Positions 18,319 through 27,590 of a stretch of DNA of 64,000 nt are shown here, piece after piece (within the stretch, counting starts at the first letter, position 1; each line of letters opens with the position of its first letter). The notes under the pieces are model-generated. The model was not told the DNA's origin. It was given only the letters and a program-made list of their open reading frames with translations, and searched no databases. The position numbers and the translations under genes are program-made. This DNA comes from Sphingomonas arenae (GTDB lineage Bacteria > Pseudomonadota > Alphaproteobacteria > Sphingomonadales > Sphingomonadaceae), in assembly GCF_016924655.1 (NCBI RefSeq), contig NZ_JAFFJU010000002.1, positions 372,001-436,000 on the forward strand. The letters run 5' to 3'.

Positions 18319-19257
18319 TTGCGAGTTCTGCTGCTGGGTCATTTCTCGACTGTCGGCGACATCGAATCCTTGGAATGGGCTGAAGCCATTCTTGCTGGAG
18401 AAGGATTGCGGTTCGATGTCGCCTCGTTTTCGGAGAAAGTGGCCGAGGGACGCCCCGACCTCCTCAAACTCGATCAGGTGGACCCACGCCGATACACTCA
18501 CCTGGTGATGGTCTGCGGTCCCCTTTGGCCCGACTTTCTCCGGCGCAAGCGGCTGAACCTGGACCGTTTCGGCCATTGCACCCGGATCGGCTTGAACCTC
18601 ACCATGGTGGAGCCGACCGCCGAGTGGAACCCGTTCCACGTCCTCCTGGAACGGGACTCGGACCGCGCCAGTCGCCCGGACCTGACTTTCCTCCGGTCCA
18701 CGGCACGGACACCGGTCGTCGGCCTGTGCACCATCGCCCGTCAGCGGGAATATGGGTCCGCCCAGCGGCACAGCCAGGCGCTCGACCACCTTCGGCAGCT
18801 CGTCGACAAGCGCAATCTCGCGGTGGTCGAGATCGACACCCGCTGGCCCGCAAGCCGCAACTCCGGCGGTCTCGGCTCCCCCGCCCAGGTGATTTCCGTG
18901 ATCGAGCGAATGGACGTCCTGCTGACCAATCGCCTTCATGGCCTCGTCTTCGCCATGAAGGCCGGCGTACCCGCACTCGCAATCGACCCGGTCGCGGGCG
19001 GCAACAAGATCACCGCGCAGGCAAGAACGATCGGCTGGCCCGCGGTTCTCTCGGCCGACGAGCTCGCGCCGGAACGCCTGGATGGGCTCCTCGACTGGTG
19101 CCTTTCCGAAGAAGGGCAGACCGCGGCCAGGCAGATCGCTGGAGATGCCCAGGCCAAGCTGCAATCGCTGGACCAGGAGTTCCGCGACGCGCTGCGGCTG
19201 CCGCCCCCCACGCCCTTGCCGCGACCCCGGTCTTTCCTGGACAGGTTCCGCCGCTGA
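18319..19257 (+). CDS. polysaccharide pyruvyl transferase family protein
   Basis: 312 residues of the CsaB/WcaK-like family that adds ketal pyruvate to exopolysaccharide or other glycans. The best-conserved block is near the C terminus: ISVIERMDVLLTNRLHGLVFAMKAGVPALAIDPVAGG (split over about residues 193-230), where the family has an R-x-H-x3-A pattern. Start chosen at TTG 18319 because GAGGGGAG stands 5-11 bases upstream and the next residues (RVLLLGHFSTVGD) begin the fold; the frame is open further upstream, but there it runs antisense through the glycosyltransferase gene. Paired divergently with that gene, suggesting a small surface-glycan locus. Confidence 0.78.
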   Translation: MRVLLLGHFSTVGDIESLEWAEAILAGEGLRFDVASFSEKVAEGRPDLLKLDQVDPRRYTHLVMVCGPLWPDFLRRKRLNLDRFGHCTRIGLNLTMVEPTAEWNPFHVLLERDSDRASRPDLTFLRSTARTPVVGLCTIARQREYGSAQRHSQALDHLRQLVDKRNLAVVEIDTRWPASRNSGGLGSPAQVISVIERMDVLLTNRLHGLVFAMKAGVPALAIDPVAGGNKITAQARTIGWPAVLSADELAPERLDGLLDWCLSEEGQTAARQIAGDAQAKLQSLDQEFRDALRLPPPTPLPRPRSFLDRFRR

Positions 19258-19264
19258 ACCGAAA

Positions 19265-19292
19265 AGGGCCGCCGGATCGCTCCAGCGGCCCT
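19265..19292. terminator. bidirectional rho-independent terminator-like stem-loop
   Basis: AGGGCCGC at 19265-19272 pairs perfectly with GCGGCCCT at 19285-19292 around a 12-nt loop. It is preceded by GAAAA and followed by TCATAATT, so it could serve both the pyruvyl transferase gene (+) and ndk (-), which converge here. Confidence 0.65.
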
Positions 19293-19315
19293 CATAATTC
19301 GCGATCCCGCGGGGC

Positions 19316-19738
19316 TTAGCCGACGATCTCTTCCGGCTTGAAGAAGAAGTCGATCTCGATCTTCGCATTCTCGTCGCTGTCCGAGCCATGGACCGAGTTG
19401 GCCTCGATCGACTCCGCCAGCTCCTTGCGGATGGTGCCCGGCTCGGCGTTCGTCGGGTTGGTTGCGCCCATGATGTCGCGGTTGCGCTTCACGGCGTCCT
19501 CGCCCTCGAGCACCTGCACGACCACCGGGCCGCTGGTCATGAAGGTAACCAGATCGTTGAAGAACGGCCGCTCGCGGTGAACGCCGTAGAAGCCCTCGGC
19601 CTGCTCGCGGGTCATCTGGATGCGCTTGGAGGCGATGACGCGCAGCCCCGCTTCCTCCAGCATCTTGGTGACCGCGCCGGTGAGGTTGCGGCGGGTGGCG
19701 TCGGGCTTGATGATCGAAAAGGTGCGCGTCACGGCCAT
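19316..19738 (-). CDS. ndk: nucleoside diphosphate kinase
   Basis: Equilibrates NTP and NDP pools by a phospho-His intermediate. 140 residues beginning [17 protein letters not shown], with the active-site [13 protein letters not shown] motif (normally NxVHGSDS; catalytic His present) and [17 protein letters not shown]. The ATG at 19738 was chosen over an upstream frame extension of 24 codons, which falls in the spacer. Upstream on the same strand are holC and pepA. Confidence 0.97.
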   Translation of the reverse strand: MAVTRTFSIIKPDATRRNLTGAVTKMLEEAGLRVIASKRIQMTREQAEGFYGVHRERPFFNDLVTFMTSGPVVVQVLEGEDAVKRNRDIMGATNPTNAEPGTIRKELAESIEANSVHGSDSDENAKIEIDFFFKPEEIVG

Positions 19739-19813
19739 GACCGGGCGGTCTCCTGTTGATGGGGTGGATGGATTGGCGCGCGCCCTAGCGGTGGGCGCGA
19801 CAAAGGGCAAGGT

Positions 19814-20251
19814 TCAGGCCTTCTCGGTCCAGCGCCCGTCCTCGCGAGCCCAATAATGCCGTTCGACCCCGTCGCGACCGGCAAGCAGCTTCCATGCCAG
19901 CCGAGCACCCCTGAGCGTGTCCTCGTCAAACAAGTAGAACGCACGATCAAACGCCAATGCCGCGTCGCGCCACTGCCCATCGGCGATCAGGATGTTGCGG
20001 GCCCGATTGGGCGTATCGGGCGTGGTCGACAGCAGGATGGGCTGCCGGGCATCATCGGCACCGCCCGAGATCCCGTGCGGGATGAAGCTCGTGGGCCCCT
20101 GGTCCCACAATTGCCGGTCCAGTCGCGCAAGTAGCGCCGGATCCTCCGCCACCACCAGCAACCTTGCTTCTTCCGACAACAGCTTGCCGGCAAGAGCGGT
20201 GATGACGCTCTCCACTGAGGCGCCGGCAAGCTGGTAGAAGTCTACGCGCAT
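19814..20251 (-). CDS. holC: DNA polymerase III chi subunit
   Basis: Chi connects the clamp loader to SSB at the replication fork. 145 residues with the family start RVDFYQLAGASVE, the LLVVAEDPALLARLDRQLWDQ block and FIPHGISGG, then PILLSTTP and the C-terminal ARLAWKLLAGRDGVERHYWARE. Sits between pepA (upstream, a repeat between) and ndk, the usual alphaproteobacterial pepA-holC linkage. Confidence 0.9.
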   Translation of the reverse strand: MRVDFYQLAGASVESVITALAGKLLSEEARLLVVAEDPALLARLDRQLWDQGPTSFIPHGISGGADDARQPILLSTTPDTPNRARNILIADGQWRDAALAFDRAFYLFDEDTLRGARLAWKLLAGRDGVERHYWAREDGRWTEKA

Positions 20252-20263
20252 CTGCCTTCCCGT

Positions 20264-20347
20264 GCTTCGATACGCACATAAGCAAAGCTTATCGGCCAGT
20301 CCGCATCAGCGCTCATCCTGATTGGCCGCGAAGCGGCGTATCGCAGG
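20264..20347. repeat. REP-like inverted repeat between pepA and holC
   Basis: Outer arms GCTTCGATACGC (from 20264) and GCGGCGTATCGCAGG (to 20347) are imperfectly inverted, and inner parts include ATCGGCCAGTCCG against GATTGGCCGCG. GCGCTCATCCTGA in the middle is shared with the element at 14804-14901, so this looks like a rearranged or partial copy of the same family. It begins 12 bp before the holC start on the reverse strand. Confidence 0.7.
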
Positions 20348-20351
20348 ATGC

Positions 20352-21821
20352 TCACGCCTCCGCCGTGCTCTCCACGAACTGGTCGAGCACCCGCACACCG
20401 AACCCCGTGGCACCCTTGTCGAACGTCGTGCCGGGCTTGTCGCTCCACACCACGCCCGCGACGTCCAGGTGCGCCCAGCGCACGCCTTCGTCGACGAAGC
20501 GCTGCAGGAACTGTGCGGCCGTAATGGAGCCACCCTCACGCGGACCGACATTCTTGATGTCCGCAATGGGGGAGTCGATCAGCCGATCGTAGGCCTCGCC
20601 CAGCGGCATGCGCCACAGCTTGTCACCGCTCTTCGTGCCCGCCGCCTGCAGCTCCGCCGCAAGACTGTCGTCGTTGGAGAACACACCCGCATATTCATGG
20701 CCAAGGCTGATCACCATCGCACCCGTCAGGGTGGCAAGGTCGATCATCGTCTTGGGCCGGAACGTGCGCTGGGCGTAGGTCATGACGTCGGCCAGCACTA
20801 GCCGGCCTTCCGCGTCCGTGTTGATCACCTCGATGGTCTGGCCATTCATGGAGGTGACTACGTCTCCCGGTCGCTGGGCGCGCCCGTCCGGCATGTTTTC
20901 GACCAGCCCGCAGAGGCCGACGACGTTTGCCTTCGCCTTCCGTTTGGCGAGCGCAAGCATGGCCCCCGCCACAGCGCCAGCGCCGCCCATGTCCCACTTC
21001 ATGGACTCCATCCCGGCGGCGGGCTTGATAGAGATGCCACCGGTGTCGAAGGTGACGCCCTTGCCGATCAGGGCGAGAGGCGAGGTGCCCTTGGCGCCTC
21101 CGTTCCACTTCATGATCAGCAGCCGTGGCTCCCGCATGCTGCCCTGGTTGACGCCGAGCAGGGCGCCCATGCCAAGCTCACGCATTTCGGTCTCGCCCAG
21201 AACCTCGATCTCGAGGCCCGTTCCCTCCGCCGCCGCACGCACGCGCTCCACGAAGGTCTCGGCGTAGATGATGTTGGCTGGCTCCGTGACCAGCTCCTTC
21301 GTCAACGCAACACCTTCAACCAGCCCCGCATAGCGCTCGTTCCAACGGGACTCCGCACCGTCGGCGCCGACGATCACGATCTCGGTCAAGGTCGGCTTCT
21401 GCTTCTCCTTGAGCTTCGTGCGGTACAGGTCGTAGCGCCAGCTGCGCAGCGCGGCGCCGAGTGCAACCTTGGCGGCCGCGTCCGCGTCGTAACCCAGCCC
21501 GCTGAGATCGATCACCGCCTTGGTTACTCCCGACGTCAGCAGCTTTGCCACCGCCGTCCCGCCCAGCTTCTCGGCGCTGTCGGCCGGCTGCCCTCCCCCG
21601 GTGCCGACCAGCAGGATCCGGCGAGCGCTTCCATCCGCATGGCTCCACGCCTCCGCGGAGCCGCCAAGCTCACCCTCGAACCGCTGCGCCTTCGCCGCGC
21701 CCTCGATCGCTGCCCGCTCAGCACCCAACGATTGCAGAGCCGACCGCTCGGACCCCGCAACGGGAAGAACAAGTGCGAAGCTGCCGGCGGGCCGCGCTGC
21801 GGCGAAGGAAATCTGCATCAA
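20352..21821 (-). CDS. pepA: leucyl aminopeptidase (M17)
   Basis: Two-metal cytoplasmic aminopeptidase; some homologues also act as DNA-binding co-regulators in Xer recombination. 489 residues. The metal and active-site motifs are intact: IGKGVTFDTGGISIKP, MKWDMGGAGAV and the M17 signature NTDAEGRLVLAD, with HLDVAGVVWSDKPGTTFDKGATGFGVR near the C terminus. ATG at 21821. Divergent from lptD; followed by holC and ndk. Confidence 0.96.
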   Translation of the reverse strand: MMQISFAAARPAGSFALVLPVAGSERSALQSLGAERAAIEGAAKAQRFEGELGGSAEAWSHADGSARRILLVGTGGGQPADSAEKLGGTAVAKLLTSGVTKAVIDLSGLGYDADAAAKVALGAALRSWRYDLYRTKLKEKQKPTLTEIVIVGADGAESRWNERYAGLVEGVALTKELVTEPANIIYAETFVERVRAAAEGTGLEIEVLGETEMRELGMGALLGVNQGSMREPRLLIMKWNGGAKGTSPLALIGKGVTFDTGGISIKPAAGMESMKWDMGGAGAVAGAMLALAKRKAKANVVGLCGLVENMPDGRAQRPGDVVTSMNGQTIEVINTDAEGRLVLADVMTYAQRTFRPKTMIDLATLTGAMVISLGHEYAGVFSNDDSLAAELQAAGTKSGDKLWRMPLGEAYDRLIDSPIADIKNVGPREGGSITAAQFLQRFVDEGVRWAHLDVAGVVWSDKPGTTFDKGATGFGVRVLDQFVESTAEA

Positions 21822-21949
21822 CGGGTCCTCAAATCACAAACGGTTGCCGCGCCTTTAAGCGGTGCCGCCCACTTCTGCAAAGCAAGTTGCCGCCTGCTTC
21901 CGGAGGTGCGATAGGCCCCCCTTCTCAAGCGAGCGAAGCGGCGGGGTTG

Positions 21950-24214
21950 GTGTTCATCAGGCGAGTGATAGGCGCAACGGCGCTGCCGCTGGTTCTGGCG
22001 CTCGCCCATCCCGCGGCCGCGCAGGATGCCCTGTCGACGCCGCCGGCCGCTCCCGCCGGCACGCCGGTTGTCGCTCCTGTGCCGGTGGCCGACCAGGAGG
22101 CCGTCAGCTTCAGCGCGGACGCGGTGGAATATGACACCCACTCCGAGGTCGTCACTGCGACCGGCCAGGTACGGCTGAATCGCGACGGAAACTATGTTGC
22201 CGCGGACCAGGTGAGCTGGAACCGCAACAGCGGCCAGGTCGTCGCGACCGGCAATGTCGTGGTGGTAAACCCCGAAGGGGACAAGCTGGTCGGCGAACGC
22301 GTGGTTCTCACGGACGAGCTGCGCGACGGCACCATCGAGAACCTTCTGGTGGTGCTCGAAAGCGGGGGCCGCATCGCTGCCGAGAAGGCTACCCGGACCG
22401 ACGGTGTGACGACGCTCGACAACGCCGTCTACTCGCCGTGTCCGGTCACCTGTGCCGATGGACAGCCGAAGAAGCCCAGCTGGCGCATCCTGGCGGCGCG
22501 GGTCGTCTACGACGCCAACCGCGACCGGATCCGCTTCGATCGCGGGCGGCTCGAGATCCTGGGGATCACCCTTCCCCTGCTTCCGATCTTCTCCGTGCCC
22601 ACCGGTTCGGGCACCGGCGGCGGTACCGGAGTGCTCTTCCCGGACGTGAGCATCAGCCGCCGCAACGGGCTGGAGCTTGCCCTTCCCTGGCACTGGCGCA
22701 TCGCTCCCAATCGGGACCTCACGCTGACGCCGCACATCTACACGGGCGTTCGACCCGCGCTCGAGGCCCGTTACCGCGAACTGAATTCACTGGGTGCATT
22801 CCACCTCGGCGGCTTCGTCACTTATGGGGAACGCACGACCTTCGAAGGGTCGTCGACGAATCTCGTCAGTGTCGATCAAGGATCGGGCATCCGCGCCTTT
22901 GTCGAGGGATACGGCAAGTTCCAATTCGACCCGCTCTGGAGCCTCACCACGCAGATCCGCCGCGCCACCGACAAGACCGTCGCGCGACGCTACGACATCA
23001 CCCGCGACGACAAGCTACGAAGCTTCTTCAACGTCGAGCGAATCGATCTGGACAGTTACATCTCCTTCGCCGGCTGGTCCTTCCAGGGTCTTCGGGCAGC
23101 GGATGACCAGCAGCAGATCCCGATTGCCTTGCCGGCATTCGACGCACGCTGGCGCCTCGACACGCCCGGCATCGGCGGCCGGGTCGAGCTTCACGCTAAC
23201 AGCCTCGCCATTCTACGCCGGGATGGGCAGGACACGCAGCGGGCGTTCGTCGGCGCGCGCTGGGATCGACGTCTCCTGACCCGCATGGGGCAGGAACTGC
23301 TGCTCACGGGCTTTGCTCGCGCCGACGCCTACCACACGGATGAAACCGGCAAGACTGACACGGTCCTTTACCGCGGCACGGAGGGCTGGAACTTCCGCGG
23401 GATCGGGGCCGTGGCCGCCGAGGCGCGCTGGCCCCTGATCGGCGCGTTGTTGGGCGGGACCCAGCGATTAACCCCGCGTGTTCAGCTGGTGGTGACGCCC
23501 AAGACCGAAAACCTCGACATCCCCAACGAGGATGCCCGGGCCGTCGATCTCGAGGACAGCAACCTCTTCGCACTCAATCGCTTTCCAGGTTACGACCGCT
23601 GGGAAGACGGCTCCCGGGTAACCTACGGGCTTGACTGGAATCTCGACCGACCTGGCGTCGCGGTCGCCACCACCATCGGGCAGAGCTACCGGCTGAACCG
23701 GCGCGAGCAGATCTTTCCCGACGGCACCGGCCTGACTGACCGCTGGTCAGACATTGTCGGCCGTACGCGCGTGCAGTTCGGCCGCTTCCTTGACCTCACC
23801 CATCGCTATCGCATCGACAAGGACAGCTTCGCCATCCGTCGTAACGAGCTCGACCTGACCGTCGGTACGACCGAAACCTACGCACGCATCGGCTACCTCC
23901 GCCTCAACCGCGACATCGACACCTCGTTCGAGGACCTTCGCGACAAGGAAGAACTGCGGCTCGCCGGTCGATGGAAGTTCCACCCGAATTGGGCGGTCTT
24001 CGGCGCGACGGTACTCGACCTGACAGATGAAGAGGAGGACCCGCTGTCGCTCGCCGATGGTCTCGACGCGGTACGTCACCGGCTCGGCCTCGATTATGAG
24101 GACGATTGCTTGGCGATTGGCATCCTCTGGCGCCAAGACTATGAGCGGATCGGCGACGACCGGGAGGGGAGCCGAGTCCAGTTTCGCCTGACGCTGAAGG
24201 GCCTGGGACGATGA
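21950..24214 (+). CDS. lptD: LPS assembly protein LptD
   Basis: Outer-membrane beta-barrel that, with LptE, inserts lipopolysaccharide in the outer leaflet. About 754 residues: signal peptide (RRVIGATALPLVLALAHPAAAQ), N-terminal OstA/LptA-like domain with DAVEYDTHSEVVTATGQVRL and NYVAADQVSWNRNSGQVVATGNV, then alternating amphipathic strands to the end. A Cys pair CPVTC follows the OstA domain. The frame is open far upstream, antisense to pepA; the GTG at 21950 directly precedes the signal peptide and was chosen (a TTG one codon earlier is possible). First gene of lptD-surA-pdxA-rsmA. Confidence 0.93.
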   Translation: MFIRRVIGATALPLVLALAHPAAAQDALSTPPAAPAGTPVVAPVPVADQEAVSFSADAVEYDTHSEVVTATGQVRLNRDGNYVAADQVSWNRNSGQVVATGNVVVVNPEGDKLVGERVVLTDELRDGTIENLLVVLESGGRIAAEKATRTDGVTTLDNAVYSPCPVTCADGQPKKPSWRILAARVVYDANRDRIRFDRGRLEILGITLPLLPIFSVPTGSGTGGGTGVLFPDVSISRRNGLELALPWHWRIAPNRDLTLTPHIYTGVRPALEARYRELNSLGAFHLGGFVTYGERTTFEGSSTNLVSVDQGSGIRAFVEGYGKFQFDPLWSLTTQIRRATDKTVARRYDITRDDKLRSFFNVERIDLDSYISFAGWSFQGLRAADDQQQIPIALPAFDARWRLDTPGIGGRVELHANSLAILRRDGQDTQRAFVGARWDRRLLTRMGQELLLTGFARADAYHTDETGKTDTVLYRGTEGWNFRGIGAVAAEARWPLIGALLGGTQRLTPRVQLVVTPKTENLDIPNEDARAVDLEDSNLFALNRFPGYDRWEDGSRVTYGLDWNLDRPGVAVATTIGQSYRLNRREQIFPDGTGLTDRWSDIVGRTRVQFGRFLDLTHRYRIDKDSFAIRRNELDLTVGTTETYARIGYLRLNRDIDTSFEDLRDKEELRLAGRWKFHPNWAVFGATVLDLTDEEEDPLSLADGLDAVRHRLGLDYEDDCLAIGILWRQDYERIGDDREGSRVQFRLTLKGLGR

Positions 24215-24293
24215 GCCTGCTCATCCGGCGTTCAGCGGGAACAGGTAAATCGCTGAGACCAAACACCCCGGCATAACAAGGGATTAGAGACAC

Positions 24294-25664
24294 GTGGCAG
24301 GGCTTAAAGGGATGATTTCGGCGAAGGCGCGCACGGGGATCGCGGCTGTTGCCCTGACTGCGGCGACGATCGCGACGGCGCAGACCGCGAATGCTCCGGC
24401 GCAAGACACGGGCCGCAACAGCACGAGCGCTCTCAACCTGCCCCAGAACCCCACGGTGTTCGGAACGCCCATTCCCTCGGTCGTCAAGGCCAGCGCGATC
24501 GTGAACGGCGAGGTCATCACCCAGACCGATATCGATCAGCGCCTCGCGCTCCTCGCCATCGCGAACGGAACCGAAATTCCGAAGGAAGAGGCCGAGCGCC
24601 TCCGGGTTCAGGTACTGCGCAACTTGATCGATGAATCGCTGCAGATTCAGGCGGCGAAGGCTGCAGAGATCGAAGTTACCGACGCGGATATCGACCGAAC
24701 CGTCGCGCGAGTCGCACAGAACGTGAACCAAAAGCCGGAAGAACTGGCGAATTTCCTCAAGTCCCGCGGTTCATCGATCCGCTCCATTCGCCGTCAGATC
24801 CAGGGCGAAATCGCCTGGTCCCGCCTCCAGCGCGCCAAGATCGAGAGCCAGGTCAGCGTGGGCGACGAAGAGGTGAAGGCGGTCATCGACCGACTGACCG
24901 CGTCCAAGGGCACGCAGGAGTATCGGGTCGGTGAGATCTTCCTCGCCGCTACCCCTGCCAACCAGGCGCAAGTTCTTGCGAACGCCCAGAAAATCACTGC
25001 GGCCCTGCGGCAGGGCGGATCGTTCGTCGGCTACGCACGCCAGTTCTCCGAAGCTTCGACGGCGGCCGTGGGCGGCGACCTCGGCTGGGTTCGTCCGGAA
25101 CAGCTGCCGGAACAGCTATCGGCTGCGGTCCGGCAGATGGGTCCCGGCCAGCTCAGTGAGCCTATCCCGGTTTCCGGCGGCTTCTCGATCATTGCCGTTC
25201 AGGACACCCGCAGGATCCTGACCGCCGACCCGCGCAATGCCGTGCTGAGCCTCAAGCAGGTCTCCATCAACTTCCCGCGCGGTACGACCAACCCACAGGC
25301 GCAGTCGACCCTCGCCCGCTTCAGCCAGGCGGCGCAGAACGTCGGAGGGTGTGGCGGCGCGGAGAAGATTGCCGCGGACTTCAATGGCGACGTTGTCCAG
25401 TCCGACCAGGTCAAGCTTCGCGACCTGCCGCCTGCCCTTCAGCAGATGATGCTGCCGATGCAGGTCGGCCAGGCGACCCGGCCCTTCGGCAGCCTGGAAG
25501 AAGGTGTGCGCATCCTCGTCATCTGCGGACGCGATGAGGAGAATGCGGACAACGCTCCAAGCGCCGACCAGGTGTTCGCACAGCTCACGGAGGAGCGCGT
25601 CAACATGCGCGCCCGCCGCTACCTGCGCGACCTGCGCCGCGACGCCGTCATCGACTTCCGTTAA
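24294..25664 (+). CDS. surA: periplasmic chaperone / peptidyl-prolyl isomerase SurA
   Basis: Escorts unfolded outer-membrane proteins, including LptD, across the periplasm. 456 residues: signal peptide (ARTGIAAVALTAATIATAQ), SurA N-domain with VVKASAIVNGEVITQTDIDQRLALL, and a parvulin domain around YRVGEIFLAATPANQAQVLANAQKI ... GGDLGWVRPEQLPEQL; a second, more degenerate region follows. GTG at 24294 chosen; ATG at 24312 is an alternative nearer the signal peptide. Second gene of the lptD operon. Confidence 0.94.
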   Translation: MAGLKGMISAKARTGIAAVALTAATIATAQTANAPAQDTGRNSTSALNLPQNPTVFGTPIPSVVKASAIVNGEVITQTDIDQRLALLAIANGTEIPKEEAERLRVQVLRNLIDESLQIQAAKAAEIEVTDADIDRTVARVAQNVNQKPEELANFLKSRGSSIRSIRRQIQGEIAWSRLQRAKIESQVSVGDEEVKAVIDRLTASKGTQEYRVGEIFLAATPANQAQVLANAQKITAALRQGGSFVGYARQFSEASTAAVGGDLGWVRPEQLPEQLSAAVRQMGPGQLSEPIPVSGGFSIIAVQDTRRILTADPRNAVLSLKQVSINFPRGTTNPQAQSTLARFSQAAQNVGGCGGAEKIAADFNGDVVQSDQVKLRDLPPALQQMMLPMQVGQATRPFGSLEEGVRILVICGRDEENADNAPSADQVFAQLTEERVNMRARRYLRDLRRDAVIDFR

Positions 25665-25704
25665 GCTTGTTTCCGCCCGAACGGGCAGAGTAAGGGGGCG
25701 GAGC

Positions 25705-26715
25705 ATGGCTTCGTCCCCTTCTCTTTTGCCCCTCTCGGTGTCTCTCGGTGATCCGGCCGGGATCGGGCCCGAGGTCGTCGCGAAATGCTGGGACCTGCGA
25801 GACCAATTCAACCTCCCGCCCTTCGTTGCGGTCGGCGATCCGCGCTCCGTTGCAGCGGTCTGGGATGGAGAGATTGCGGTGCTCGACGATCCACGGGATG
25901 TGGAGTCCGCATTCGATCACGGCCTGCCGCTGCTTGCCGTGCCCGCGGCCGAGGCAGGAGTGCCAGGCTGCCCGTCCGTCGCGGGGGCCCACTGCTCCCT
26001 GGACTCGCTCGAGATCGCCGTGGGCCTCGCGCGTTCGGGCTCGGTGGCGGCGGTGGTGACGGGGCCCGTCAGCAAGCAGCAGCTCTATGGGATCGGGTTC
26101 ACCCATCCGGGGCAGACGGAGTTCGTTGCCGAACGCTGCGGCGTCGCGAGCACGAACGTGGCCATGATGCTGGCTGGCCCCACGTTGCGCACGGTGCCGG
26201 TCACCACGCACCTCCCGCTCGCCGATGTTTCCTCCCATCTGACATCGAGCCTGATCGAGGCACGCGGACGGGCTGCTCTTCGTGGTCTTCAGCGGAACTT
26301 CGGCGTGGCCAACCCCGTCCTGGCTGTCTCTGGCCTCAATCCGCACGCTGGCGAGGGCGGCGCGCTCGGTCGCGAGGAGCTGGACATCATCGTGCCGGCG
26401 ATCGAGGCGCTTCGGGCCGAGGGCTGGACCGTCACCGGCCCCCATCCGGCGGACACCATGTTCCATACCTCTGCCCGCGCCCGGTACGATGCAGCCCTCT
26501 GCATGTACCATGACCAGGCCCTCATTCCCCTGAAAGCTCTCCACTTCGACGATGGGGTGAACATCACTCTGGGTCTGCCGATCGTCCGAACATCACCCGA
26601 CCACGGGACGGCGTTCGACATCGCCGGAGAGGACCGCGCCGATCCGCGGGCGATGGCGGCCGCAATCCGTGTCGCCGCCGGCTGTGCCGCGCACCGGGCC
26701 GCCGCGACCGCGTGA
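25705..26715 (+). CDS. pdxA: 4-hydroxythreonine-4-phosphate dehydrogenase
   Basis: Oxidises 4-phosphohydroxy-threonine in pyridoxal 5'-phosphate synthesis. 336 residues, family length: LSVSLGDPAGIGPEVVAK at the N terminus, VVTGPVSKQQLYGIGFTHPGQTEF, metal-binding His in TTHLPLADVSSHL and GLNPHAGEGG, and YHDQALIPLKAL with TSPDHGTAFDIAG. Start ATG 25705 has AAGGGGG upstream. Its end overlaps the rsmA GTG by four bases. Confidence 0.96.
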   Translation: MASSPSLLPLSVSLGDPAGIGPEVVAKCWDLRDQFNLPPFVAVGDPRSVAAVWDGEIAVLDDPRDVESAFDHGLPLLAVPAAEAGVPGCPSVAGAHCSLDSLEIAVGLARSGSVAAVVTGPVSKQQLYGIGFTHPGQTEFVAERCGVASTNVAMMLAGPTLRTVPVTTHLPLADVSSHLTSSLIEARGRAALRGLQRNFGVANPVLAVSGLNPHAGEGGALGREELDIIVPAIEALRAEGWTVTGPHPADTMFHTSARARYDAALCMYHDQALIPLKALHFDDGVNITLGLPIVRTSPDHGTAFDIAGEDRADPRAMAAAIRVAAGCAAHRAAATA

Positions 26716-27539
26716 GCCTCCCTCCACTTCGTGAGGTCATCGCTCGGCACGGACTCAGCGCCAGCAAAGCGCTCGGCCAGAATTTCATCCTCGACCGCCA
26801 GCTGCTTGCGCGTATCGCGGCCATCCCCGGCTCGCTGGAGGGACAGACCGTCTATGAAGTCGGCCCAGGCCCCGGCGGTCTCACCGCCGCTGCGCTGCAG
26901 GCCGGCGCGGGTGTCGTGGCTGTCGAGCGCGACTGCCGCTGCCTGCCTGCGCTCGCGGAACTCGAAGCTCACTTCCCCAGCCGCCTGACTGTCGTCGAAG
27001 CGGACGCCCTGCGCATCGATGAGCCTGCGCTGGTTGGACGCGGCGCGCATGTCCTCGCCAACCTACCCTACAATATCGGTACCGCGCTCCTGCTGCGCTG
27101 GCTCGGAGCGGACTGGCCGCCGTGGTGGCGATCACTCACTCTCATGTTCCAGAAGGAGGTAGCCGAGCGGATCGTGGCCCAGCCCGGGACCGACCACTAC
27201 GGCCGGCTCGCCGTCGCATCCCAGTGGCGCGCAAACCCGCGCATCGCGATGGTGGTCAACCGTTCCGCCTTTGTCCCGCCCCCCAAGGTCACCTCCGCCG
27301 TCGTGCACATCGTCCCGGGTGAGATGCCGCCGGGGGTGGACCCACGCATCTTGGAGCAGCTCACCGCCGCCGCCTTCGGCCAACGCCGCAAGATGCTTCG
27401 CCAAAGCCTCAAATCCGTTCCCGCAGCGCTCGATACTCTGGCGACCCTCGGCATCGCTGCCGAGCGACGCGCGGAGACCGTCGACGTGGCGGAATGGGTT
27501 GCACTAGCGAGAGCGCTGACCGGCACGCGCTCGCCCTGA
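26712..27539 (+). CDS. rsmA: 16S rRNA adenine-N6,N6 dimethyltransferase
   Basis: Dimethylates two adjacent adenines in the 3' hairpin of 16S rRNA (KsgA). 275 residues with SKALGQNFILDRQLLARI, the SAM motif YEVGPGPGGLTAALL-like segment, and catalytic NLPYNIGTALLLRWL. GTG start overlaps pdxA (GTGA), indicating coupled translation. Last gene of lptD-surA-pdxA-rsmA. Confidence 0.96.
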   Translation: MSLPPLREVIARHGLSASKALGQNFILDRQLLARIAAIPGSLEGQTVYEVGPGPGGLTAAALQAGAGVVAVERDCRCLPALAELEAHFPSRLTVVEADALRIDEPALVGRGAHVLANLPYNIGTALLLRWLGADWPPWWRSLTLMFQKEVAERIVAQPGTDHYGRLAVASQWRANPRIAMVVNRSAFVPPPKVTSAVVHIVPGEMPPGVDPRILEQLTAAAFGQRRKMLRQSLKSVPAALDTLATLGIAAERRAETVDVAEWVALARALTGTRSP

Positions 27540-27590
27540 CTCCGTCGAGGGCAGTCCTGCTTCGAACCTCAGCAGTAGGCGTCGGCTGGC

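Noticed and set aside
21545-21949. Extension of lptD back into pepA
   Set aside because: Antisense to the pepA N terminus; the signal peptide of LptD begins just after 21950.
27540-27590. Terminator between rsmA and the convergent TPR gene
   Set aside because: No stem longer than a few bases and no T-run is visible.
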